DNA of 6,010 nucleotides, from positions 1 to 6,010 of the forward strand of contig JADGPB010000166.1 in the NCBI GenBank assembly GCA_017882655.1. Reading direction: 5' to 3'. Source of the stretch: Propionibacteriales bacterium. Lineage in GTDB: Bacteria; Actinomycetota; Actinomycetes; Propionibacteriales; Propionibacteriaceae. Below, one piece after another: positions 1 to 5,445 of this stretch; positions within the stretch are counted from its first letter, which is position 1, and the number at the start of each line of letters is the position of its first letter. The notes beneath the pieces are model-generated. The model made no database searches and was not told the origin of the DNA. It saw only the letters and a program-made list of their open reading frames with translations. The translations under genes were made by a program, and so were the position numbers.

Positions 1-138
1 CAGCTCGTCGGCAGAGCATCCGCCCGCGTCGTACCACCCGCGCGCCACCCGGCGCAGCAGGCCACGTGCCACTGCATCGTGGATCGCGTGGCGCGTCCAG
101 CCATTCTCCAACAGTCGGGCATACGTCACAGGGGGCAT
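1..138 (-). CDS. Partial N-terminus of an AbiEi-antitoxin-like winged-helix protein
   Basis: An open frame reads from an ATG at 136-138 leftwards off the window edge, giving 46 codons. The peptide begins MPPVTYARLLENGWTRHAIH and continues through AVARGLLRRVARGWYDAG. A 'GWTR..I..AVARG.L.RV.RGWY' pattern is typical of the N-terminal helix-turn-helix of actinobacterial proteins annotated as type IV toxin-antitoxin AbiEi-family antitoxins and of related DUF559-type proteins. That assignment is from memory of the pattern. The frame stays open upstream to a second ATG at 196-198, so the start is uncertain, and no convincing Shine-Dalgarno precedes either. Only the N-terminus is visible, so the effector part of the protein cannot be judged. 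It faces away from rmlCD and is unlikely to belong to the sugar operon. Confidence 0.55.
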   Translation of the reverse strand, partial: MPPVTYARLLENGWTRHAIHDAVARGLLRRVARGWYDAGGCSADEL

Positions 139-254
139 GATCCGAGAATGGGCCACCCGATAGCTCGGACGCACGCAGAATCTGGCCGACCTGTGCATAA
201 CTCGGCACCCAATGTGGCAGCCTGCGTGGTCAGTAGGGGATCGCTAGGCCAACT

Positions 255-336
255 TCATCTGCATTCAGTGGCGCTGACGTGCTCGCCGTCGCGTATAGCG
301 GTCAGTGAGCACGTATCTGCCAGTGAATGCAGATGA
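255..336 (-). repeat. Long imperfect inverted repeat (stem-loop) downstream of rmlCD, possible terminator
   Basis: Bases 255-284 and 307-336 are near-perfect reverse complements. Over 30 paired positions there are 25 Watson-Crick pairs, one G-T pair and four mismatches, around a 22-base loop. The outer 13 pairs (TCATCTGCATTCA with TGAATGCAGATGA) and an inner block of 8 (ACGTGCTC with GAGCACGT) are perfect. It begins 6 bases after the rmlCD stop codon in the direction of transcription, which suits a 3'-end or stabilising hairpin. No T-tract follows it on the minus strand, so it is not a classical intrinsic terminator. U-less terminators are reported in actinobacteria. It could instead be a small mobile palindromic element, but I see no target-site duplication. 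Confidence 0.75.
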
Positions 337-342
337 CCCGAC

Positions 343-1716
343 TCAGAAGACGCCCGGCTCGTACACGGGCGCGACATATCCGGTGGCCTCGAGCTTGGAC
401 AGGTCGAGGGTGCTGCGCGCGGGGCGGGGGGCGATGCTGCCCTTGCCGGCGTAGTACGCCTCTGTCGAGACGGGCGTCACGTCGTCGGCGGAGCGCCCAC
501 CGGCGACGTACACAGCCTTGGCGATGTCGGCCCAGCTGACCTCGGGGCCGCCGTCGGTGCAGTTGTACGTGCCGTACGGGGCCTTGGTCCGCACCAGATG
601 CGCGATCGCGGCCGCGAGGTTGGACGTGTGCGTGAGGCGGCCGACCTGGTCGTCGACGACGGTCGGCGAGATGCCGCGCGCGGCGAGGTCGGCCATGATC
701 CGGAGGAAGTTCTTGCCGTCTCCGACGACCCAGCTCGTACGGAGCAGGTAGTGGCGTGGCGTCACCGACACGGCGAGATCGCCGGCCGCCTTCGTCTGCC
801 CGTACACGCTCAGCGGCGCCAGGTCGTCGTCCTCGGTCCAGCCGCTCTTCGTACCGTCGAACACGTAGTCGCTCGACACGTGCACCAGCGTCTGCCGATG
901 CTTGGCCGCGATCCGCGCGAGCATCGCCGGCACCGTTGCGTTGGCCTTCCACGCGCTCGCACGGCCGTCGGGCGTCTCGGCCCCGTCCACGTTCGTCCAC
1001 GCGGCCGCGTTCAGCACAAGGTCGTACTCGGCCCATGGCCACGCCTCGACCTGCGCCGCATCGGTGAGGTCCAGCTCATCGAGATCGACGCTCGTCGCGC
1101 CGGGGAACTCGGCGGCGAGCGCACGTCCGAGCTGGCCCTTGCCCCCGAGGATCAGCGTCTTGAGAGCCGGTACCCGCTTGGCGTCCGCGAGTCGCGGATG
1201 GGCCAGATCCTTCCCGGAGATCTGCACCTGGTCGAGCGGGATCGGCCAAGGGATGGCGATGGTCTCGTCGGCGAGGTTCACGTACGAGTAGTCGCCCGTG
1301 TTGTCGGCAGACCAGTGGTCGTTGACGAGATAGCTGTACGTGACGTTCTCGGTGAGCGTCTGGTACGCGTTCCCGACGCCACGAGGCACGAAGACCGCGA
1401 CCGAGGGGTCCACCTCGATCGTGAAGACGGTCCCGTAGCCGGACCCCTCACGCAGGTCGACCCACGCCCCGAAGTACCGCCCCTGCGCGCTGGAGACGAA
1501 CTTGTCCCAGGGCTCGGCGTGGATGCCGCGGGTGGTGCCGATCTCGGCGTTGTAGGACATGTTGTTCTGCACCGGCACGAAGTCGGGCAGGCCGAGGGCG
1601 ACCATCTTCTCCCGCTGCCAGTTCTCCTTGAACCAGCCGCGGTTGTCGCCGTGCACCTGCAGGCGTACGACCAACATGCCGTCGATGGGCGTGGTCTCGA
1701 CTGTCACGTCAGCCAT
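343..1716 (-). CDS. rmlCD: Bifunctional dTDP-4-dehydrorhamnose 3,5-epimerase / dTDP-4-dehydrorhamnose reductase (RmlC-RmlD fusion)
   Basis: This 457-residue cytosolic protein catalyses the last two steps of dTDP-L-rhamnose synthesis. Residues 1 to about 180 are an RmlC cupin. It has an R-x-x-F motif near 26-29, TRGIHAEPWDK at 62-72 carrying the catalytic His66, Tyr127/Tyr129, and ISGKD with Asp170, the expected partner of His66. Residues about 184-457 are an RmlD short-chain dehydrogenase. It has GGKGQLG at 191-197 for NAD(P)H binding, NAAAWTNVDGAE at 236-247, SSDYVFDG at 281-288, YGQTK with Tyr305 and Lys309 as the Y-x3-K pair, DDQVGR at 355-360, and RPARSTLD at 431-438. The two halves are normally separate proteins of about 180-200 and 290-300 residues. 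Corynebacterium glutamicum has a similar rmlCD fusion. The ATG lies 3 nt after the rmlB stop with no strong Shine-Dalgarno, suggesting translational coupling. In the cupin half, Asn116 sits where most RmlC proteins have a His. Confidence 0.93.
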   Translation of the reverse strand: MADVTVETTPIDGMLVVRLQVHGDNRGWFKENWQREKMVALGLPDFVPVQNNMSYNAEIGTTRGIHAEPWDKFVSSAQGRYFGAWVDLREGSGYGTVFTIEVDPSVAVFVPRGVGNAYQTLTENVTYSYLVNDHWSADNTGDYSYVNLADETIAIPWPIPLDQVQISGKDLAHPRLADAKRVPALKTLILGGKGQLGRALAAEFPGATSVDLDELDLTDAAQVEAWPWAEYDLVLNAAAWTNVDGAETPDGRASAWKANATVPAMLARIAAKHRQTLVHVSSDYVFDGTKSGWTEDDDLAPLSVYGQTKAAGDLAVSVTPRHYLLRTSWVVGDGKNFLRIMADLAARGISPTVVDDQVGRLTHTSNLAAAIAHLVRTKAPYGTYNCTDGGPEVSWADIAKAVYVAGGRSADDVTPVSTEAYYAGKGSIAPRPARSTLDLSKLEATGYVAPVYEPGVF

Positions 1717-1719
1717 GCG

Positions 1720-2718
1720 TCACTGACCCGTCTTGGCGTACTTGGCCTCGGTGGCCTCCTTGGCCGGGCGCCACCACGAGTCGTTCGCCTTGTACCAGTC
1801 GATCGTCGCCATGAGGCCCTCGGTGAAGTTGCGGTACTTCGGCTTCCAGCCGAGCTCGGCGCGCAGCTTCGACGAGTCGATCGCGTAGCGCATGTCGTGG
1901 CCCGGGCGATCGGTGACGAGGTCGTACGCATCCGTCGGCTGCCCGAGCAGTCCGAGGATCGACTCGATGACCTCCTTGTTGTTCTTCTCGCCGTCGGCGC
2001 CGATGAGGTAGGTCTCTCCGATGACGCCGTGGTTGAGGATCGTCCAGACGGCCGAGTTGTGGTCGTCGACGTGGATCCAGTCGCGGACGTTCTCGCCGGT
2101 CCCGTACAGCTTGGGCCGCAGGCCGCTGAGCACGTTGGTGATCTGGCGGGGGATGAACTTCTCGATGTGCTGGTACGGGCCGTAGTTGTTCGAGCAGTTC
2201 GAGATGGTCGCCTTCACGCCGAACGAGCGCACCCACGCGCGAACAAGGAGGTCCGAGGCGCCCTTGCTGGACGAGTACGGGCTGGACGGGTTGTACGGGG
2301 TGGATTCGTCGAACTTGTCGGGGTCGTCGAGCTCGAGGTCGCCGTACACCTCGTCGGTGGAGATGTGATGGATCCTCGTGTCGTGCTTCCGGGCGGCCTG
2401 GAGCAGCGTGTACGTGCCGACGATGTTGGTCTGTACGAACGGCCACGGGTCGTTGAGCGAGTTGTCGTTGTGGGACTCGGCGGCGAAGTGCACGATCGCG
2501 TCGGTGTCGGCGACGAGGGAGTCCACGAGCTCGGCGTCGCAGATGTCACCGACCACGAGCTGGACGCGGTCGGCGGGCAGATCCGACAAGGAGTCCTCGT
2601 TGCCCGCGTAGGTCAGCTTGTCCAGCACGACGACCGACACATCGGTGTTGGCCATGAGCCAGCGGACGAAGTTCGAGCCGATGAACCCGGCGCCGCCGGT
2701 CACGAGGAGCCTCTGCAT
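1720..2718 (-). CDS. rmlB: dTDP-glucose 4,6-dehydratase
   Basis: This 332-residue enzyme converts dTDP-glucose to dTDP-4-keto-6-deoxyglucose, the second step towards dTDP-rhamnose. It is an extended short-chain dehydrogenase. GGAGFIG at 8-14 binds NAD, HFAAESHNDNS lies at 77-87, and the catalytic Thr-Asp-Glu is at 121-123 (ISTDEVYG). Tyr148 and Lys152 form the Y-x3-K pair (YSSSK). NNYGPYQ at 177-183, RDWIHVDDH at 212-220 and RPGHDMRYAID at 271-281 are also family signatures. Length matches bacterial RmlB (about 330). The frame stays open 100 codons upstream, but that part overlaps the divergent rmlA and does not look like protein. The ATG at 2716-2718 begins MQRLLVTGGAGFIG, the correct family N-terminus. 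It is first in an operon with rmlCD. It has no Shine-Dalgarno, and a TAGTGT box ends 7 nt before the ATG, so the mRNA is probably leaderless. Confidence 0.96.
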   Translation of the reverse strand: MQRLLVTGGAGFIGSNFVRWLMANTDVSVVVLDKLTYAGNEDSLSDLPADRVQLVVGDICDAELVDSLVADTDAIVHFAAESHNDNSLNDPWPFVQTNIVGTYTLLQAARKHDTRIHHISTDEVYGDLELDDPDKFDESTPYNPSSPYSSSKGASDLLVRAWVRSFGVKATISNCSNNYGPYQHIEKFIPRQITNVLSGLRPKLYGTGENVRDWIHVDDHNSAVWTILNHGVIGETYLIGADGEKNNKEVIESILGLLGQPTDAYDLVTDRPGHDMRYAIDSSKLRAELGWKPKYRNFTEGLMATIDWYKANDSWWRPAKEATEAKYAKTGQ

Positions 2719-2724
2719 GGCCGA

Positions 2725-2730
2725 TACACT
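2725..2730 (+). promoter_or_regulatory. Candidate -10 box for rmlA overlapping that of rmlB
   Basis: On the plus strand TACACT (TANNNT type) shares five bases with the rmlB -10 box on the other strand. It would give a start near 2737 and a leader of about 40 nt for rmlA. No clear -35 is visible, because that position falls inside the rmlB start. Other rmlA promoter positions are possible. Confidence 0.3.
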
Positions 2731-2731
2731 A
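2726..2731 (-). promoter_or_regulatory. Candidate -10 box for a leaderless rmlB-rmlCD transcript
   Basis: On the minus strand TAGTGT (TANNNT type) is followed by 7 bases and then the rmlB ATG. In actinobacteria a -10 box ending 6-7 nt before the start codon is the usual signature of a leaderless mRNA. No TTGACA-like -35 is evident at 16-19 nt. The absence of a ribosome binding site in front of rmlB supports the call. Confidence 0.5.
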
Positions 2732-2746
2732 GCCCGCGCCGACGGT

Positions 2747-2757
2747 GACACGGTGTC
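2747..2757. promoter_or_regulatory. Short inverted repeat between rmlB and rmlA, possible operator
   Basis: GACACGGTGTC is a perfect 5-bp inverted repeat around one central base. It lies in the 60-bp divergent intergenic region, about where a -35 of the rmlB promoter would fall and inside the presumed rmlA leader. A bound regulator could therefore act on both genes. An 11-bp palindrome can occur by chance, so support is limited. Confidence 0.25.
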
Positions 2758-2766
2758 CCGCATGGC

Positions 2767-2773
2767 AGGGAGG
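2767..2773 (+). promoter_or_regulatory. Ribosome binding site of rmlA, decides a GTG start
   Basis: AGGGAGG lies 5 bases before the GTG at 2779-2781. It fixes this GTG as the start, and the following MKGIILAGGAGTRL is the canonical RmlA N-terminus. Confidence 0.8.
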
Positions 2774-2778
2774 CCGAC

Positions 2779-3648
2779 GTGAAGGGCATCATCCTGGCCG
2801 GTGGAGCGGGCACGCGGCTCCATCCGCTGACGATCGGGTCGAGCAAGCAGATGCTCCCCGTGTACGACAAGCCGATGATCTACTACCCGCTGTCCACGCT
2901 CATGCTGGCCGGTATCCGTGAAGTCCTCGTCATCTCCACGCCGCTCGACAGCCCCGCGTTCCAGCGGCTGCTGGGCGATGGCTCGCAGTGGGGCATGTCG
3001 ATCTCGTACGCGATCCAAGCTTCACCCGACGGCCTCGCCCAGGCGTTCGTTCTCGGTCGCGACCACGTCGCAGGCGACAAGTCCGCGCTGGTGCTCGGCG
3101 ACAACCTGTTCTACGGCCGTGGCCTCGGCACGCAGCTGCGCGGGTTGGCCGATGTCGAGGGGGCCTCGATCTTCGGCTACTGGGTGGGCGACCCGACGGC
3201 GTACGGCGTGGTGGAGGTCGACGACACCGGAACCGCACTGTCGATCGAGGAGAAGCCCGCGCACCCGAAGTCCCACTGGGCGGTGCCAGGGCTGTACTTC
3301 TATGACGAGCGCGTCTGCGACTACGCGGCCGAGCTCAAGCCGTCGGCGCGCGGAGAGTACGAGATCACCGACCTCAACCGCGTGTACCTCGAGCAGGGCG
3401 ACCTCAAGGTGTCGTTGCTGCCGCGCGGTACGGCGTGGCTCGACACCGGCACGTTCGACTCCTTGTCAGAGGCGGGCGAGTTCGTCCGCACCATGCAGAA
3501 GCGCACCGGCCTGCTCGTCGGCTCCCCCGAGGAGATCGCCTGGCGCAACGGCTTCATCGACACCGAGCAGCTGCTGAAACAGGCCGACGCGCTCGGCAAG
3601 TCCGGCTACGGCACGTACCTCCGCACCATCATCTCCCAGGAGTCCTGA
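2779..3648 (+). CDS. rmlA: Glucose-1-phosphate thymidylyltransferase
   Basis: This 289-residue enzyme joins glucose-1-phosphate and dTTP to form dTDP-glucose, the first committed step of dTDP-rhamnose synthesis. GGAGTRLHPLT at 8-18 is the nucleotide-binding loop, and SSKQMLPVYDKPMIYYPL at 21-38 contains the conserved Lys23. DGLAQAF is at 84-90. GDN at 107-109 (Asp108) and WLDTGT at 220-225 (Asp222) provide the metal-binding aspartates. EEKP at 157-160 and EYEITDLN at 193-200 are further family motifs. The C-terminus keeps the usual PEEIAWRNGFI stretch (250-260). Full length matches the family (about 290). The start is GTG with a good ribosome binding site. It is divergent from rmlB and completes the rmlABCD set. 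The stop is followed immediately by a tandem repeat array. Confidence 0.97.
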   Translation: MKGIILAGGAGTRLHPLTIGSSKQMLPVYDKPMIYYPLSTLMLAGIREVLVISTPLDSPAFQRLLGDGSQWGMSISYAIQASPDGLAQAFVLGRDHVAGDKSALVLGDNLFYGRGLGTQLRGLADVEGASIFGYWVGDPTAYGVVEVDDTGTALSIEEKPAHPKSHWAVPGLYFYDERVCDYAAELKPSARGEYEITDLNRVYLEQGDLKVSLLPRGTAWLDTGTFDSLSEAGEFVRTMQKRTGLLVGSPEEIAWRNGFIDTEQLLKQADALGKSGYGTYLRTIISQES

Positions 3649-3714
3649 CCTCGGCGAGAGGACCTGTACCCCTCGGCGAGAGGACCTGTACCCCTCGGGG
3701 AGAGGACCTGTACC
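3649..3714 (+). repeat. Three tandem copies of a 22-bp repeat directly after the rmlA stop
   Basis: Copies occupy 3649-3670, 3671-3692 and 3693-3714. Copies one and two are identical, and copy three differs at one base (C to G at 3699). The core is GGCGAGAGGACCTGTACC. The first copy starts at the base after the rmlA TGA, and the array ends two bases before the stop codon of the convergent gene at 3717. Each unit can pair CCTC with GAGG over a short loop, and no T-tract is present. The same motif recurs in degenerate form behind galE on the other strand. Confidence 0.95.
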
Positions 3715-3716
3715 GC

Positions 3717-4127
3717 TCAGACGGCGCGCATGCGGTTGTTGCGGGGGTTGTGCTCGACCTCCGCGAGGCCGAGCTCCTCCATGAGCGGCGGCACGTACAT
3801 GCCGAAGCGACCGCGTAGCCCCTTCTTGAGCCCGTACCACCCGCCGACCGGGTTGTCCGCCGAGCGGCCCCAGGCTTCGACGGTGCCGGGCTTCGCGTCC
3901 TTCTGCTCGTCGGCAGAGCCGAGCTCGACCCAGTCGCCGGCCGTCACCAGCATCGCGTGCAGGTCGTCGAGGCAGCGCCGGTCGTAGTGGAGGATCGTCT
4001 TGCCGACCTTGCAGACGATCACGTCCTGATCTCCCACGCGCTCGAACCACATCTCGTACTCGCTCGTCTGGGGTGGGGTCTTGAGGACCCAAGGGTCCTC
4101 CGGTGTCCCGGGCTTGCTCACTGGCAT
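3717..4127 (-). CDS. Conserved hypothetical protein of 136 residues
   Basis: This is a small cytosolic protein with no signal peptide or membrane segment. The N-terminal half carries PGTPEDPWVLKTPPQTSEYE at 6-25 and then alternating hydrophobic residues with CKVGKTILHYD at 39-49. The C-terminal half is rich in Gly, Arg and Trp: TVEAWGRSADNPVGGWYGLK at 82-101, LRGRFGMYVPPLMEELGLAE at 104-123, and a basic tail HNPRNNRMRAV. I recognise it as a conserved actinobacterial family of unknown function, possibly the one called DUF6855, but that label is from memory. The compact basic C-terminus could bind nucleic acid; this is inference only. The ATG at 4125-4127 has an upstream AGGAG about 4 nt away. 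It lies 93 bp downstream of galE on the same strand and could be co-transcribed. Nothing in the sequence ties it to sugar metabolism. Confidence 0.85.
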   Translation of the reverse strand: MPVSKPGTPEDPWVLKTPPQTSEYEMWFERVGDQDVIVCKVGKTILHYDRRCLDDLHAMLVTAGDWVELGSADEQKDAKPGTVEAWGRSADNPVGGWYGLKKGLRGRFGMYVPPLMEELGLAEVEHNPRNNRMRAV

Positions 4128-4145
4128 TCCTCTCCTCGATCTGGA

Positions 4146-4158
4146 CCGTCCCGGACGG
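4146..4158. repeat. Perfect 13-bp palindrome upstream of the hypothetical gene
   Basis: CCGTCC and GGACGG are reverse complements around a single C. The element lies between galE and the small gene, 19 bp before the latter's ATG. It could be an operator or a small hairpin (CCGT/ACGG). It partly overlaps the degenerate repeat units, so it may simply be a by-product of them. Confidence 0.35.
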
Positions 4159-4220
4159 GGCGAGTTCTCTCCTGGACGAGGGGAGTTCTCTCCGAGATGG
4201 GATAGGTGCTCTCCTCGACC
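4155..4220 (-). repeat. Degenerate copies of the 22-bp repeat directly after the galE stop
   Basis: Read on the minus strand, three units of 21-22 bases follow the galE TGA without a gap: 4220-4199, 4198-4177 and about 4176-4155. Each has the core GGAGAGNAC. The first unit contains TCGAGGAGAGCACCTATCCC, which matches 16 of 20 bases of the third copy behind rmlA. The second and third units share GGAGAGAACTC. On the plus strand the latter two form a direct repeat of 21 bases with 18 identical (4153-4173 and 4174-4194). A fourth partial match, GAGGAGAGGA, overlaps the ribosome binding site of the next gene. Confidence 0.75.
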
Positions 4221-5216
4221 TCAGTAGCCGAGGAGCTCCTTGCGCTTGGGGATCCAGGCGATCGCGTCGCGGATGCCTTCGGCGACAGTGAGTTCGGCGG
4301 TCCAGCCGAGCTCGGAGTGGGCGGTATCGACGATCGCGTACGCGCCGAGGACGTCGCCGGGACGTGACGGGCCCTCCGCGATCTTCAGCGGGTCGCCGGT
4401 GGCGGTCTGGAAGGCCTCAGCGAGCTCCCTCACAGAAACCCCCTCGCCGCGGCCGATGTTGATGACCCGGTACGGCTCCGACGCGGTCACACCATCGAAC
4501 CGCTCGATCGCCGCGACGTGGGCCTTCGCGAGGTCCCAGATGTGGAGGTAGTCGCGGATGCCGGTGCCGTCGGGGGTGTCCCAGTCGCATCCGGTGATCG
4601 TGAAGGTGCCGCCCTCGAGCCAGGCGTCGAGCATCTTGCCCAGCACGTGCGACGGGTGCGGACGCTGCTGGCCGGTACGCATCGTGGGGTCGGCGCCGAT
4701 CGGGTTGAAGTACCGCAGCGCGATCGCCCGAAGGTCCGAGCCGTGCGCGACGTCGGACAGTGCCATCTCCATGACGAGCTTCGTCCGCGCGTACGGGCTG
4801 CCTGGCGCCACCGGCGACTCCTCGGTCACCGCGAGCTGCCCGTCGACGGGGTCGCCGTACAAGGAGGCTGAGGACGAGAAGACGATGCGATGTACGCCGT
4901 GGCGGTCCATCGAGGCCAGCAGGTCGAGCGTCTTGCCGACGTTGTTCTCGTAGTAGAAAAGCGGCTGCGCCACCGATTCCGGCACGATGATCGCCGCCGC
5001 GCAGTGCACGACGACGTCGATGGTCTGGTCGGTGAAAACTCGGTCCATGAACGCCGCGTCGGCGATGTCGCCCTCATACGCCGTACGACCCTTGACGAAC
5101 TCCCGTCGACCTACAGAGAAGTCGTCGACGATGACGACCTGATGCCCCGCGTCGAGGCAGGCCGACGCAATGGTGCTCCCGATGTATCCGGCGCCGCCGG
5201 TGATGAGTACGCGCAC
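4221..5216 (-). CDS. galE: UDP-glucose 4-epimerase
   Basis: This 331-residue cytosolic enzyme interconverts UDP-glucose and UDP-galactose. It is an extended short-chain dehydrogenase. GGAGYIG at 7-13 binds NAD, and DDFSVGRREF is at 31-40. HCAAAIIVPESV at 71-82, SSSASLYG at 114-121 and Tyr142 with Lys146 (YARTK) form the active site. LRYFNPIGADP at 167-177, DGTGIRDYLHIWDLAKAH at 216-233 and RPGDVLGAYA at 285-294 are GalE signatures. Length is normal for the family. The start is a GTG at 5214-5216, since MRVLITGGAGYIG is the expected N-terminus. A TAGGCT box ends 6 nt upstream, suggesting a leaderless mRNA, although GAGG in the same gap could act as a weak ribosome binding site. Activity on N-acetylated sugars cannot be excluded from sequence alone. 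It likely supplies UDP-galactose for surface polysaccharide alongside the rhamnose pathway. Confidence 0.93.
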   Translation of the reverse strand: MRVLITGGAGYIGSTIASACLDAGHQVVIVDDFSVGRREFVKGRTAYEGDIADAAFMDRVFTDQTIDVVVHCAAAIIVPESVAQPLFYYENNVGKTLDLLASMDRHGVHRIVFSSSASLYGDPVDGQLAVTEESPVAPGSPYARTKLVMEMALSDVAHGSDLRAIALRYFNPIGADPTMRTGQQRPHPSHVLGKMLDAWLEGGTFTITGCDWDTPDGTGIRDYLHIWDLAKAHVAAIERFDGVTASEPYRVINIGRGEGVSVRELAEAFQTATGDPLKIAEGPSRPGDVLGAYAIVDTAHSELGWTAELTVAEGIRDAIAWIPKRKELLGY

Positions 5217-5222
5217 GCCCTC

Positions 5223-5228
5223 AGCCTA
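5223..5228 (-). promoter_or_regulatory. Candidate -10 box of galE
   Basis: On the minus strand TAGGCT, a common actinobacterial -10 form, is followed by 6 bases and then the galE GTG. This is leaderless-type spacing. No good -35 hexamer is visible at 16-18 nt. The promoter fires away from the protease gene, so the two genes share the 236-bp intergenic region. Confidence 0.45.
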
Positions 5229-5410
5229 TCCAAGCGCCACCGAGAAGGCGCCGGACCGGCTCACACAAGGAGTCTCAAGGGAACCTGAAGTGCAGATGAG
5301 AATACGTTTTCTTTCGTGGCCCGACGGGCGCCCCCGCATGTAGGGATGAGGTTGTTCGGTGGGACGCCCCGGGGGGAGCGTTCATCCGGCCGCCTGACCG
5401 TACCGTCGAG

Positions 5411-5437
5411 CGGTTCTGCAGGACGTTCTGCAAACCG
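5411..5437 (+). promoter_or_regulatory. Leader stem-loop and direct repeat before the protease gene
   Basis: CGGTT (5411-5415) pairs with AACCG (5433-5437), and inside it GCAG (5418-5421) pairs with CTGC (5428-5431) around a six-base loop. It lies 3 bases before the ribosome binding site region. The same stretch contains an exact 8-bp direct repeat, GTTCTGCA, at 5413-5420 and 5425-5432. The rest of 5217-5410 shows GC-rich runs (for example CCCCGGGG at 5367-5374) but no recognised riboswitch and no RNA gene. Confidence 0.4.
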
Positions 5438-5440
5438 ATG

Positions 5441-5445
5441 AGGAG
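5441..5445 (+). promoter_or_regulatory. Ribosome binding site of the protease gene
   Basis: AGGAG lies 7 bases before the ATG at 5453-5455. It sits inside the small palindrome GAGGAGTCCTC (5440-5450), so it could be partly hidden by local pairing. Confidence 0.75.

Noticed and set aside
192..200. A DnaA-box-like sequence (TTATGCACA on the minus strand)
   Set aside because: It is a single site with one mismatch to TTATCCACA, without further boxes or an AT-rich region. It is not evidence for an origin.
255..336. Insertion sequence remnant
   Set aside because: No transposase fragment and no flanking target-site duplication are visible, so only an inverted repeat is claimed.
598..2748. A 716-codon open frame on the plus strand opposite rmlB and rmlCD
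   Set aside because: Its product is rich in Val, Arg, Asp and Gly with no recognisable motif. It is the antisense shadow of two clearly identified enzymes in high-GC DNA.
2719..3018. A 100-codon N-terminal extension of rmlB
   Set aside because: It overlaps the divergent rmlA coding region and reads as low-complexity Arg-rich sequence. The conserved RmlB N-terminus starts at 2718.
3649..3714. CRISPR array
   Set aside because: The 22-bp units abut directly with no spacers, and no cas genes are present.
5279..5308. A possible ECF sigma factor promoter (GGGAAC with CGTT downstream)
   Set aside because: The spacing of about 20 bases is longer than usual for such promoters and the -10 match is weak, so chance is likely.
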